From the NCBI RefSeq assembly GCF_016863655.1, contig NZ_BOPH01000016.1, positions 29,417 through 93,416 on the forward strand: a stretch of DNA of 64,000 nucleotides, read 5' to 3'. Position numbers and translations under genes: made by a program. Source of the DNA: Virgisporangium ochraceum (lineage in GTDB: Bacteria; Actinomycetota; Actinomycetes; Mycobacteriales; Micromonosporaceae). Shown piece after piece: positions 24,488 through 33,129 of the stretch (the first letter of the stretch is position 1; the number at the start of each line of letters is the position of its first letter). The notes beneath the pieces were generated by a model. The model did not search any database, was not told the DNA's origin, and saw nothing but the letters and a program-made list of their open reading frames with translations.

Positions 24488-24503
24488 CTGCCTGTCTAGG
24501 CAG
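24488..24503. promoter_or_regulatory. Short palindrome upstream of the AAA ATPase gene
   Basis: CTGCCT-gtct-AGGCAG is a perfect 6-bp inverted repeat 14 bases upstream of the ATPase start, within AT-richer sequence (ACTTTAT, CCTAGATAC). It could be an operator or part of a promoter. The remaining gap to 24658 shows nothing else I recognise. Confidence 0.35.
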
Positions 24504-24658
24504 AACCCTAGATACGGCTATACGCGCCTATCGGCGTGTCGCCAACCATCCTGACGACGCGCCGAATTGCCTGGAATGCCCTGTATCTCGTCGCACACCC
24601 GAGTGCAGAGTCTAGCGATTTTCGAACACGTGTCCAGCGGCTCGCGGTAGAGATTTCG

Positions 24659-25837
24659 TCACGCGCGTTCGGCGGCGAGGCGTTCGATGAGGCCGCGCAC
24701 GTCGCGGCGTTCGATGGCCGCGGCCATGATCTCCGGGAACGCGTCGGGCGTGCACGCGAACGCCGGTACGCCGAGGTTCGCCAGCGCCGCGGCGTGCTCG
24801 CGGTCGTAGTCCGGCGCGCCGTCGTCGTTCAGCGACAGGAGCACGATCACCTGCACGCCACCGCCGACCAGGGAGGCCACGCGGCGCAGCATCTGCTCGG
24901 CGGAGCCGCCCTCGTAGAGGTCGCTGATCAGCACCAGGATCGTGTCGCGGGGGGTGGTGATCAGGCTCTGGCAGTAGGCGAGGGCCCGGTTGATGTCGGT
25001 GCCGCCGCCCAGCTGGGTGCCGAACAGCACGTCGACCGGGTCGGCAAGCTTCTCGGTCAGGTCGACCACGGCCGTATCGAAGACGACCAGCGAGGTGCGC
25101 AACGACCGCAGCGACGCCAGCACCGACGCGAAGATCCCCGCGTACACGACCGAGGTGGCCATCGACCCGGACTGGTCGACGCACAGCAGCACCTCGCGGT
25201 GCACCGCGTTCGACCGGCGGCCGTAGCCGACCAGCCGCTCCGGCACCACCGTCCGCAGGTGCGGCTGGTAGTGCTTGAGGTTCAGCCGGATGGTGCGGTC
25301 CCAGTCGATGTCGCGGTGCTGGGGGCGGCTGATCCGTACGGCGCGGTTGAGTGCGCCGGTCACCGCGGCCCGGGTGCGTTGGGTGACGCGCTGCTGCAGG
25401 TCCTCGACGACCTTGCGCACGACGGCGCGGGCCGTGCGCCGGCTGGCCTCCGGCATCACCCGGCCCAGCGCGAGCAGCGTGCCGACCAGGTGCACGTCGG
25501 GCTCGACCGCGTCGAGCATCTCGGGCTCCAACAGGAGCCGCTGCAACCCGAGCCGCTCGATCGCGTCGGACTGCATGACCTGCACGACCGTCGACGGGAA
25601 GTACCTACGGATGTCGCCGAGCCAGCGCGCCACCCGCGGCGCCGACGCACCGAGGTCACCGCCGCGGCCACCGCCCTCGCCGGAGCCGGACGCGTCGGAG
25701 GAGCCACCGCCGTACAGCGCGGCCAGCGCCTGGTCCATGCCGGCGTCGGCGGGGGAGAGCTGCTCCTCGGTGCCGTCGGCGTCGCCGCCGCCGAGCACCA
25801 GGCGCCACCGCCGCATGCGGTCGTCGTCGTCACTCAT
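24659..25837 (-). CDS. vWA-domain protein, partner of MoxR ATPase
   Basis: A 392-aa protein. An acidic and Gly/Ser-rich N-terminus leads to a helical region of about 140 residues. The von Willebrand A domain carries a complete MIDAS metal site: DQSGSM (about 222), the Thr in LGGGTDINRA, and the Asp in LISDLYEGG. MoxR-vWA pairs act as ATP-driven chaperones that insert metals or remodel partners (CbbQO, NorQD, RavA-ViaA types). ATG at 25837 overlaps the DUF5682 stop by 8 bases. It is the last gene of the five-gene operon. Confidence 0.92.
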   Translation of the reverse strand: MSDDDDRMRRWRLVLGGGDADGTEEQLSPADAGMDQALAALYGGGSSDASGSGEGGGRGGDLGASAPRVARWLGDIRRYFPSTVVQVMQSDAIERLGLQRLLLEPEMLDAVEPDVHLVGTLLALGRVMPEASRRTARAVVRKVVEDLQQRVTQRTRAAVTGALNRAVRISRPQHRDIDWDRTIRLNLKHYQPHLRTVVPERLVGYGRRSNAVHREVLLCVDQSGSMATSVVYAGIFASVLASLRSLRTSLVVFDTAVVDLTEKLADPVDVLFGTQLGGGTDINRALAYCQSLITTPRDTILVLISDLYEGGSAEQMLRRVASLVGGGVQVIVLLSLNDDGAPDYDREHAAALANLGVPAFACTPDAFPEIMAAAIERRDVRGLIERLAAERA

Positions 25838-28070
25838 CAGAGGGGACCCCCAGCAGCGCGCGAACCGTCGGCAGCACCACGTCGCCGCGAACGTGCGGAC
25901 CGGCTTCGACCGGTGCGGGCCCGCCCCGGCCGAGCTGGCGCACCCGCTCGCCGATCGCCCGGCGCTGCGGCGCCGGGAACGCCCCGAACGTCCGCCGCAG
26001 CAACGGGAGCACCGTCGTGAAGTCGTCGATCCCGGCGAGCCACTGGTCGACCAGCCGCAGCAACGGCTCGTCGTGCACGAGCACCAGCCCGCCACCGGCG
26101 ACGAAGCCCTCGATCCAGCCCGCGCCGCGGGCCGGCGGCACGCCGACCGTGAGCACCACGGCGAGCTGGCGGGCCGCCTCCTCGCGGTCGATGCGGCCGG
26201 CGTCGCCGAGCAGCCGCGCGATCCGGCCGGCCAGCAGCCCGGGCAGGTCGTCGCGGTCGGCCACGCGGGCCAGCGCGTCGTACCACTCGTCGGGCGAGGC
26301 TTCGAGCAGCGGGATCGCCGCGTGCACGGCGTCGAGGCGGGCCCGCATCGCGCGGGTGGCGTCGTCGTCGAGGTTGGTCAGCGCCTTGGGCAGGCCGACC
26401 CGGATCCTCGTCAGCATCGTGGTGGTGACCACGCGCAGCGACCCGACGTCGGTGCCGCGCACGTCGCCGTAGCGCAGGGTGCGGGCGAGCGCCGGCAGCG
26501 CGTCCATGAGGTGGGCGACGTCGGTGTCGAGCGCCATCCGCTCGTCCAGAGCTCCGAGCACCGTCGGCAGGGCCGCCGGCAGGTCCGCCAGCAGGCACCG
26601 CTCGACCAGCGCGGTTACGTCGCCCAGGGTCTTCGCCTGCCCGGCCCGTTCGACCACGACGGCGGTTGCGGCGGCGGAGACGGTGGCGCCGTAGCCGCTC
26701 GCGGCGATGACGTCGACCGCGAACTCCGGCTCCCATTCCAGCCGCCACGACTCCCAGAACGTGCCCTTGCCGCCGCGGTCCTGCATCGGCTCGCCCCACG
26801 GCACGTCGAGCAGGCGGAGCCGGTGCAGCAGTCGGCTGCGGTCGCTGTCGATCTGGCGGCGCAGGTCGAGCCGCAGGTCGCGGGCCAGCGCCGACGGCGG
26901 CAGCCGCAGCGACCGCTGCGTCGACGCGAGGTCCTGTGCGAGCGGCACCCCCGGCATGTCGGCCGGGATCTCGCCGAGCCGCTCGCCGACCACGAGCTTG
27001 CGGTTGACCAGTTGCACGCGCAGTTCGTCGCCGTCGCACAGCACGGCCCGGGTCGCCTCGGTGACCTCGGCGAGCCCGGCGAGCGGGCGTCCGCGCAGAG
27101 TCGCGAGCGTCTCGGCTAGCCGCACCGCCTCGATGATGTGCGCGCTGGAGATCGGCAGCCCTTCCGTGCGCAGCACGCCGGCCACGGCGGTGAGCCACCG
27201 CTCGATGACGCGGTCGGGCGCGGTGAACAGGTGGTGGTACCAGCCGGGGGAGGAGACGCCGGCGCCGTAGCCCTGCCACGAGGCGAGCCGCCCGTGCGTC
27301 CACGGCACCCAGGTCATGCCGATGCGCGTCTTCTGCAGGCCTTTCAGCACCCGGGCGTCGGCGGCGGCGGTCGGCAGGGGGTCGGTGAGCGCGGGCACGT
27401 GCCAGGCACCGCACACCACGGCGATCCGTTCGTGGGTCTTGCGCGCGGTCCGGAGCACCTGCCGCATGTGCGCTTCCCGCCGGTCCTCGTACAGCTTCTC
27501 GCGGGCCGGCGGCGCGGGCGCGGCCTGGCGCACGACGCCCATCGCGGTGGCGATCGCCTCGAACGGCGCCATCGGGTCGTGCGTGTGGTCGGCGATCTGG
27601 TGCTCGACCACGTCCTCCCACCAGCGTTCGGGGTCGTCGTAGCCGGCGGCCGTCGCCAGGGCGCCGATGGGGTCGCGCCGGGCGAGGGCGTCATCGGCGG
27701 GCTCGCTCTCCGCGTCCGGTTGCTCTTCTTCAGGACCTTGATGTGACGCGAACCGCACTCCCGCGGGTAGGTCGCAGAACTGAACGGGCACCTTCGCGTC
27801 GAGTGCCCACCGGATGGCCTGCCACTCCGGTGAGAAGTCGCCGAACGGCCAGAACGCGGCCCGCGTCGACGGGTCGCCGTGCTGCGGGTAGGCGAGCAGC
27901 GCGACCGGCGGCTTGAGCTCCTCGTGTGCCGCCCAGCCGACGAGTTTGTCGGCTTCGGGCGGCCCTTCGATCAGCACGATGTCCGGTTCGACCGCCGCCA
28001 GCGCGCGCCGTACCGCACGGGCCGATCCCGGCCCGTGGTGTCGCACCCCCAGGAGGAAGGTGTCAGGCAC
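25830..28070 (-). CDS. DUF5682 family protein, TraB/TIKI-like N-terminus
   Basis: A 746-aa soluble protein of unknown function. The N-terminus reads LLGVRHHGPGSARAV, then IVLIEGPPEAD, with a later AVVCGAWHVPAL. This His ... Glu ... GxxH pattern resembles TraB/TIKI-like (erythromycin-esterase-related) folds, which is inference. The remaining about 480 residues are mostly helical and Arg/Asp/Leu-rich. It is coupled on both sides: 8-bp overlaps with moxR upstream and vWA downstream. Its constant place between a MoxR ATPase and its vWA partner suggests it is the client or effector of that chaperone. Confidence 0.88.
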   Translation of the reverse strand: MPDTFLLGVRHHGPGSARAVRRALAAVEPDIVLIEGPPEADKLVGWAAHEELKPPVALLAYPQHGDPSTRAAFWPFGDFSPEWQAIRWALDAKVPVQFCDLPAGVRFASHQGPEEEQPDAESEPADDALARRDPIGALATAAGYDDPERWWEDVVEHQIADHTHDPMAPFEAIATAMGVVRQAAPAPPAREKLYEDRREAHMRQVLRTARKTHERIAVVCGAWHVPALTDPLPTAAADARVLKGLQKTRIGMTWVPWTHGRLASWQGYGAGVSSPGWYHHLFTAPDRVIERWLTAVAGVLRTEGLPISSAHIIEAVRLAETLATLRGRPLAGLAEVTEATRAVLCDGDELRVQLVNRKLVVGERLGEIPADMPGVPLAQDLASTQRSLRLPPSALARDLRLDLRRQIDSDRSRLLHRLRLLDVPWGEPMQDRGGKGTFWESWRLEWEPEFAVDVIAASGYGATVSAAATAVVVERAGQAKTLGDVTALVERCLLADLPAALPTVLGALDERMALDTDVAHLMDALPALARTLRYGDVRGTDVGSLRVVTTTMLTRIRVGLPKALTNLDDDATRAMRARLDAVHAAIPLLEASPDEWYDALARVADRDDLPGLLAGRIARLLGDAGRIDREEAARQLAVVLTVGVPPARGAGWIEGFVAGGGLVLVHDEPLLRLVDQWLAGIDDFTTVLPLLRRTFGAFPAPQRRAIGERVRQLGRGGPAPVEAGPHVRGDVVLPTVRALLGVPSDE

Positions 28071-29121
28071 GCGCGGCCCGGTAGAAGTCGCGCCAGCCGT
28101 CGCGTTCGCGCACGACCGTCTCCAGGTACTCCTGCCACACGACGGCGTCGGACACCGGGTCCTTTACGACCGCACCGACGATTCCGGCCGCGACGTCGGA
28201 GGCCCGCAGCACGCCGTCGCCGAAGTGTGACGCCAACGCGATGCCGTTGACCAGCACCGAGATCGCCTCGGCGGTCGACATCGTGCCGCTGGGCGACTTG
28301 AGCTTGGTGCGCCCGTCTTCGGTGCTGCCCGCCCGCAGTTCCCGGAAGACCGTGACCACGCGCCGGATCTCCTCGTACGCCGGCGGCAGGTCGGGCAGTT
28401 CGAGCGACCGGCCGAGCGCGGCCACCCGCCGCGAGACGATGTCGACCTCCTGCTCCGCGTCGGCCGGCACCGGCAGCACCACCGTGTTGAACCGGCGCCG
28501 CAGCGCGGAGGACAGGTCGTTGACGCCGCGGTCGCGGTCGTTCGCGGTCGCGATGACGTTGAAGCCCTTGCGGGCGGCGACCTCGGTGCCCAGTTCCGGG
28601 ATCGGCAGCACCTTCTCGGACAGCACGGTGATCAGCGAGTCCTGTACGTCGGACGGGATGCGGGTGAGCTCCTCGATCCGGGCGATCGCGCCGCCGGCCA
28701 TCGCCTTGAGCACGGGGCTCTCGACCAGTGCCGCACGGCTGGGCCCTTCGGCGAGCAGCCGCGCGTAGTTCCACCCGTACCGGATCGCCTCCTCGGGTGT
28801 GCCGGCCGTGCCCTGCACCATGAGCGACGAGTCGCCGCTGATCGCCGCGGTGAGGTGCTCCGAGACCCAGGTCTTCGCGGTGCCGGGTACGCCGAGCAGC
28901 AGCAGCGCCCGGTCGGTGGCGAGGGTGGCGACGGCCACCTCCATGAGCCGGCGCGGTCCGATGTACTTGGGCGAGATCCCGTCGCCGCCCATCAGGTAGG
29001 TGACCACCGCCTGCGGCGAGAGCTTCCAGCCCGGCGGCTTCGACCGGTCGTCGCCCTTGGCGAGCAGTTCCAGTTCGGCCGCGAACTCGTCTTCGGCGTG
29101 CCGCCGCACAATGTCTGTCAC
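28063..29121 (-). CDS. MoxR-family AAA+ ATPase
   Basis: A 352-aa AAA+ protein. Walker A is GVPGTAKT (about 76-83), Walker B-like IARIEEL, sensor 1 IATANDRDRG and an Arg-finger region SALRRRFN. The C-terminal lid is helical. It is probably a hexameric ATPase acting with the vWA protein two genes downstream. ATG at 29121 overlaps the DUF5691 stop (ATGA), and its own stop overlaps DUF5682. Confidence 0.95.
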   Translation of the reverse strand: MTDIVRRHAEDEFAAELELLAKGDDRSKPPGWKLSPQAVVTYLMGGDGISPKYIGPRRLMEVAVATLATDRALLLLGVPGTAKTWVSEHLTAAISGDSSLMVQGTAGTPEEAIRYGWNYARLLAEGPSRAALVESPVLKAMAGGAIARIEELTRIPSDVQDSLITVLSEKVLPIPELGTEVAARKGFNVIATANDRDRGVNDLSSALRRRFNTVVLPVPADAEQEVDIVSRRVAALGRSLELPDLPPAYEEIRRVVTVFRELRAGSTEDGRTKLKSPSGTMSTAEAISVLVNGIALASHFGDGVLRASDVAAGIVGAVVKDPVSDAVVWQEYLETVVRERDGWRDFYRAARA

Positions 29122-30608
29122 TGGTTGAGCTCCTCATGCATCTCGTGGCGGAAGCGCAGCACGTCCAGTAGTTGGTCGATGGTGCCCAGGCGCGGGTCGG
29201 TGGGGCGGTCGTCGGCGAATGCGGCCCGCAGCAGCTCGACCGCGACCGCGGTAGGAGTGGCTCCGATGGTCAGCGGCATCCGGGTGCCGGCGAGCGTCAC
29301 GAGGCCGGCGAGCCGCCAGGTCGACGCGCCGCCGCGTACCAGTATCGCGATGGCTCCGAGGGCGGCGTCGGCGAGCTGTGGCGGCCAGGGCCGCGGGCAC
29401 AGTTCGAGCAGCCGCTCGACGCCGGCGGCGGTGGCCCGGCCGGGGTCGTTGCGCAGCACCTGTGCGGCACGCTCGGCGCGCTGTTCGGGTGGCAGCGCCT
29501 CGTAGAGCGCTTCGAGCAGCAGCCGGTCGTCGGGTCGCTGGGCGGCGGTCGCCTCCGGCCAGAGCCGGTCGACCAGCGCGGCCGCCCATTCGCCGGAGCC
29601 CTGCGCGGCCGCCGCCCGGCCCAGTCCGCGCCGCACGACGCCGGCCCACTCCTCGGGGATCTGCCGGCGGAGAAGCTCGTCGGGGGAGCCCCAGACCGCG
29701 AGCGGCGTTCGCGCCAGCACCTCCTCGAGCCACCAGGCGCGCTGTCCGGTGCCGGCCGGTGCCTTGGCCGCCACCCCGTCGCGCTGCATCGACGCGTCGC
29801 ACCGGTTCGGCGGACGCACGTCGATGCGGTTGGTGGCCACGCGCAGGCACGCCCGGCCCCGCTCGGCCATCCGCGCGCCGTACCGGGTGTCGGGCAGCCG
29901 GGCCAGCAGGTCGAGCGCCATGCCGCGCACCTCGCGGCGGCGGTCGTCGAGCGCCGGTTCGAGCAGTTCCTCGTCTGCGGTCGACAGCCCGACGTCGAGG
30001 GTGTTGAGGAGCGTGGCGCGGTCGTCGGCGTTCTCCTGGTCCCAGGTCGACATCAGCAACGCGCGGCCCGCCGCCGGGTCGCGGCGCCGCAGCGCGGTGA
30101 GGTGTCCGATGCGCCGGCCGATCGGCGCGAGGTCCCACGGCTCGATGAGTTCGCGTTCGTCGGCCTCGCCGAGCAGGTAGCGCCAGTCGGCCCGCTGGGC
30201 GGCGAGCCACCGGCCGCGTTCGCCACCGGCGGCGAGCAGGGCCGGGCGCAGCCGCCGGTGCCGCCGGCCGAGGTCGAGCAGCGCGGGCAGCAGTTCACCG
30301 GCGGCGAGCTTGCCGCGCTCGAGCCACTCGTCGACGAGTTCGAGCCGGGTCTCGGCGCCGCGCCCGTCGATGCTGGTGAACGGGTCGAGGAGGCCCGCGA
30401 GGCGGGTGGTCGCGGTCTGCGACGCCGGTCGCGCTTCGTCGTCGGGTGCGGCTTCGGGCAACGGGACCGCGTGAGCGGCGTCGACGCCGGCCCGCCTGCG
30501 GAGGCCGAGTTCGGCGGCGGTGTCGAGGAGCGCGGTGGCGCCACCGTCGACGGGTCGCCGGTCGGTTCCCACCAGGGCGGTCGCCACGACCTCGGACCAC
30601 GTGTTCAC
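29118..30608 (-). CDS. DUF5691 family helical-repeat protein
   Basis: A 496-aa protein of unknown function. The sequence is Leu/Ala/Arg-rich with repeated amphipathic helices (for example RRREVRGMALDLLARLPDTR), suggesting HEAT-like scaffolding. The N-terminal NTWSEVVATALVGTDRR is the recognisable family start. GTG at 30608 overlaps the SWIM gene stop (GTGA). It belongs to the SWIM-DUF5691-MoxR-DUF5682-vWA operon and may present substrates to the ATPase. Confidence 0.87.
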   Translation of the reverse strand: MNTWSEVVATALVGTDRRPVDGGATALLDTAAELGLRRRAGVDAAHAVPLPEAAPDDEARPASQTATTRLAGLLDPFTSIDGRGAETRLELVDEWLERGKLAAGELLPALLDLGRRHRRLRPALLAAGGERGRWLAAQRADWRYLLGEADERELIEPWDLAPIGRRIGHLTALRRRDPAAGRALLMSTWDQENADDRATLLNTLDVGLSTADEELLEPALDDRRREVRGMALDLLARLPDTRYGARMAERGRACLRVATNRIDVRPPNRCDASMQRDGVAAKAPAGTGQRAWWLEEVLARTPLAVWGSPDELLRRQIPEEWAGVVRRGLGRAAAAQGSGEWAAALVDRLWPEATAAQRPDDRLLLEALYEALPPEQRAERAAQVLRNDPGRATAAGVERLLELCPRPWPPQLADAALGAIAILVRGGASTWRLAGLVTLAGTRMPLTIGATPTAVAVELLRAAFADDRPTDPRLGTIDQLLDVLRFRHEMHEELNQ

Positions 30609-31876
30609 AGGTCCACCAACCGTCCGTCGACCCAGGCGGAGACCGGCCGCAGCCCGGCCGGCCCGTACTCGCCCATGACCCGGCACGGCCGGCCGCCCGC
30701 GGCACCGATGAGCTGCCAGTGCTCGCCACGCAGGGGGAGTGCGGTGCCGTCGGCCTCGACGAGGTGGGTCAGGGTCGGGTGCACGTCGCGGATCAGCACC
30801 GGCCAGCGGTCGATCCACGGGTCGCCGGCCAGCGCGGTGGCCCAGGAGTCGAGCGCCTCGGCGATGGTGTCGGCCGGCGGTTCGTGGTCGGTGAGCCCGG
30901 CGCGGCCGGCCACCAGCGCCCGCAGCTGGGTGGCGCCGGGGTAGAAGCACAGGTCGGCCTCGACCGTGGTGCCGGGCGTGAAGTCGGTCGACAGCGACTG
31001 GCCCGGACCGGCGAACGACAGCACCATCGCCATCCGGCCGGTGCCGCACCCGCGCAGCCAGACGCGCCGGCTGCTCAGCTGGTCGTCGATCTCGTCGCGG
31101 ACGCCGAGCACGGCCCACTGGTCGGCGACCGGCGGGGAGGCCAGCACCTCCTCCCGGCTCACCGGAATGCCGACCCGGCTGGCCACGGTGGCGGCGAGCG
31201 GCGCGGGCAGCTCGTCGATGCGGGCGTACCCGGACGCCAGGAGCCGCAGCAGGCCGAGCTCGGTGACCAGGCGCTCGGGGTCACCGCTCACGGCCGCGGT
31301 CGCCAACCGACGCACCAGCCCGGCCGCGCCGCGGGCCTGCGCGTCGACCAGCCGGGCGGCGAGCGTGTCGAACGGCTCGTAGCCGACGGTGGTGAGCCCG
31401 GCGACGCCGGTGGCGACCTGGTCGGCCAGCCACCGGTCGAGCTCGGCCATGCCAGCCGCGACCCGCTCACCCCGGCGCGCGACGGTTTTCGGGTTCACCT
31501 CGCGCGGCTTCGCCGCACCCGCTTCGCGCCGGGCGTGCCGGGCGGCCTGGCGCAGCGACCAGTCGTGCACCCAGGCCGGCTCGTCGGCACCCGCGACCTT
31601 GCCGGCCGCCCACCGCAGCAGCAGCGCCAGGACGTGCTTGCACGGCACCTTGCGGCTGGGGCAGGAGCAGTGGAACTCGGGCTTCGCGGTGAGGTCGGCG
31701 ATGGCCTGGTACTCGGCGGTGCCGCGGATCCGACCCCACACCACCGCCTGGTTGCGGCCGGAGTCGGACCACCGGGAGTCGCCGACCAGCAGCTGCGCGG
31801 CGCGTTGAGAGGGGACATCGGTGGCGAGCGCGAGGACCTGCTCGGCGCTCCAGAGGGCCACCTCGGTCTCGGTCAT
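30605..31876 (-). CDS. SWIM zinc-finger protein
   Basis: A 423-aa protein with one SWIM zinc finger near 70-85 (CSCPSRKVPCKH, the CxC-n-CxH pattern), expected to bind DNA or protein. The rest is helical plus a C-terminal beta-rich part, without catalytic motifs I recognise. It is the first gene of the five-gene operon, so the promoter should lie in the 68-bp gap to the divergent DoxX gene. ATG at 31876 is used; GTG at 31879 immediately before it is an alternative. There is no strong ribosome-binding site. Confidence 0.9.
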   Translation of the reverse strand: MTETEVALWSAEQVLALATDVPSQRAAQLLVGDSRWSDSGRNQAVVWGRIRGTAEYQAIADLTAKPEFHCSCPSRKVPCKHVLALLLRWAAGKVAGADEPAWVHDWSLRQAARHARREAGAAKPREVNPKTVARRGERVAAGMAELDRWLADQVATGVAGLTTVGYEPFDTLAARLVDAQARGAAGLVRRLATAAVSGDPERLVTELGLLRLLASGYARIDELPAPLAATVASRVGIPVSREEVLASPPVADQWAVLGVRDEIDDQLSSRRVWLRGCGTGRMAMVLSFAGPGQSLSTDFTPGTTVEADLCFYPGATQLRALVAGRAGLTDHEPPADTIAEALDSWATALAGDPWIDRWPVLIRDVHPTLTHLVEADGTALPLRGEHWQLIGAAGGRPCRVMGEYGPAGLRPVSAWVDGRLVDL

Positions 31877-31944
31877 CACACCGCAGCGTAATGAAGGGGT
31901 ACGACACTTGCGTAAAGCGGCCTCACGTGGGGTAAGGACCGGTC

Positions 31945-32670
31945 ATGACGCCTATTCGTACAGCAGCCCGTACGCTGCTCGGCGCGCTGTTCGTCGGCAG
32001 CGGGTACTACGTCCTGAAGCACCCGGAGCGGCACGTCGCGGAGGCCAAGCCGGTCGCCGACTATCTCGAGCCGGCGCTCGAGGCCGCGAACCTTCCCACC
32101 GACACCGAGACCCTGGTCAAGGCGACCGGTGCGGCCCAGATCGCCGGCGGCCTGCTCCTCGCCAGCGGCCACTTCACCCGGCCGGCGGCCGCGGTGCTCG
32201 CGGCGACGGTGGTGCCCTCGACGATCGCCGCCCACCCGTTCTGGAACGAGAACGACCCGGAGCGCAAGGCCGAACAGCGCACCCAGTTCGCCAAGAACCT
32301 GGGTCTGCTGGGTGGCCTTCTGTACGCGATGGTCGACCGCGGCGGCAAGCCGAGCCTCGCGTACCAGACCCGCTACGCCGCCCGCGACGCCGGACGCCGC
32401 GCCGGGTACGCCGCCCGCGACGCCCGCCGCGCAGCCAAGGTCGCCGGTCTCACCGCCGGCCTCAGCGGCGTGACGACGGCCAAACGGGCCGGCACCGCGG
32501 TCAGCCGGGCCGGTGACGCCGTCAGCGACACCGTGGGCAACGCGGCCTGGCGGGCCAGCACGGTGGCTTCCGACGCAGGCAAGGCGGTGCGCCGCACGGC
32601 CCGTACCGCCCGCCGCGAGGCCAGGATCGCCGCCCGGGCCCTGCAGGCGGGACGTCGCCTGCCGTTCTGA
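31945..32670 (+). CDS. DoxX-family membrane protein with long basic tail
   Basis: A 241-aa protein. The N-terminal two thirds fit DoxX: first helix LLGALFVGSGYYVLKHPE, then ATGAAQIAGGLLLASG, AVLAATVVPSTIAAHPFW and FAKNLGLLGGLLYAMVD. From about residue 145 an Ala/Arg-rich tail of roughly 100 residues has repeating AARDAGRRAGYAARDARRAA patterns, histone-like in composition. DoxX proteins are linked to redox processes; the role of the basic tail is unknown. A parS-like sequence begins at the base after its stop. Confidence 0.85.
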   Translation: MTPIRTAARTLLGALFVGSGYYVLKHPERHVAEAKPVADYLEPALEAANLPTDTETLVKATGAAQIAGGLLLASGHFTRPAAAVLAATVVPSTIAAHPFWNENDPERKAEQRTQFAKNLGLLGGLLYAMVDRGGKPSLAYQTRYAARDAGRRAGYAARDARRAAKVAGLTAGLSGVTTAKRAGTAVSRAGDAVSDTVGNAAWRASTVASDAGKAVRRTARTARREARIAARALQAGRRLPF

Positions 32671-32686
32671 TGATTCACGTGAAACA
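32671..32686. promoter_or_regulatory. parS-like site 1
   Basis: TGATTCACGTGAAACA matches the actinobacterial ParB site TGTTTCACGTGAAACA at 15 of 16 positions; the mismatch is A for T at position 3. It sits in the 33-bp gap between the DoxX and moaE stop codons, the usual kind of place for parS sites near oriC. Confidence 0.75.
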
Positions 32687-32703
32687 ACGCGACTACGCGG
32701 TAA

Positions 32704-33129
32704 CTATGCGCAGTTGACCCATTCGTCGGTTCCGTCGGCGAAGACCTGGTGCTTCCAGACGGGTAGTCGCGCCTTCACCTCGTCGACCAACCGGGCGCAG
32801 GCCGCGAAAGCGGCCGCCCGGTGGGCCGTCGAGACCGCGGCGGCCAGCGCGACGTCGCCGATCTCCAGCGGTCCGAGGCGGTGCGACACGGCCACCGCGT
32901 AGACGTCGGGATCCTTGGCGATCTCCTCGGCGACCTCGCGCAACACCTGGGCCGCGCTGGGATGGCCCTCGTACTCGAGCAGCCGGACCGCGCGTCCATG
33001 ATCATGATCTCGCACGACACCGCTGAACGACACGACGGCGCCCGCGGCCGCACGCCCGACGGCGCGTTCGTGCGCGGCGACATCGAGCACGTCGGTGGTC
33101 ACCGCTGTTTCGATGATCTCGTTCGTCAT
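32704..33129 (-). CDS. moaE: Molybdopterin synthase large subunit MoaE
   Basis: A 141-aa protein. MoaE with thiocarboxylated MoaD converts cyclic pyranopterin monophosphate to molybdopterin. Family motifs are visible: VVSFSGVVRDHDHGR, LEYEGHPSAA, HRLGPLEIGD and the active-site Lys region ARLPVWKHQVF. ATG at 33129 overlaps the moeA stop (ATGA). It is the last gene of moaC-mog-moeA-moaE on the minus strand. Confidence 0.96.
   Translation of the reverse strand: MTNEIIETAVTTDVLDVAAHERAVGRAAAGAVVSFSGVVRDHDHGRAVRLLEYEGHPSAAQVLREVAEEIAKDPDVYAVAVSHRLGPLEIGDVALAAAVSTAHRAAAFAACARLVDEVKARLPVWKHQVFADGTDEWVNCA

Noticed and set aside
24659..31876. Calling the MoxR-vWA operon an anti-phage island
   Set aside because: No integrase, IS, restriction gene or composition change nearby; base composition is typical, so a defence role is not supported by context.
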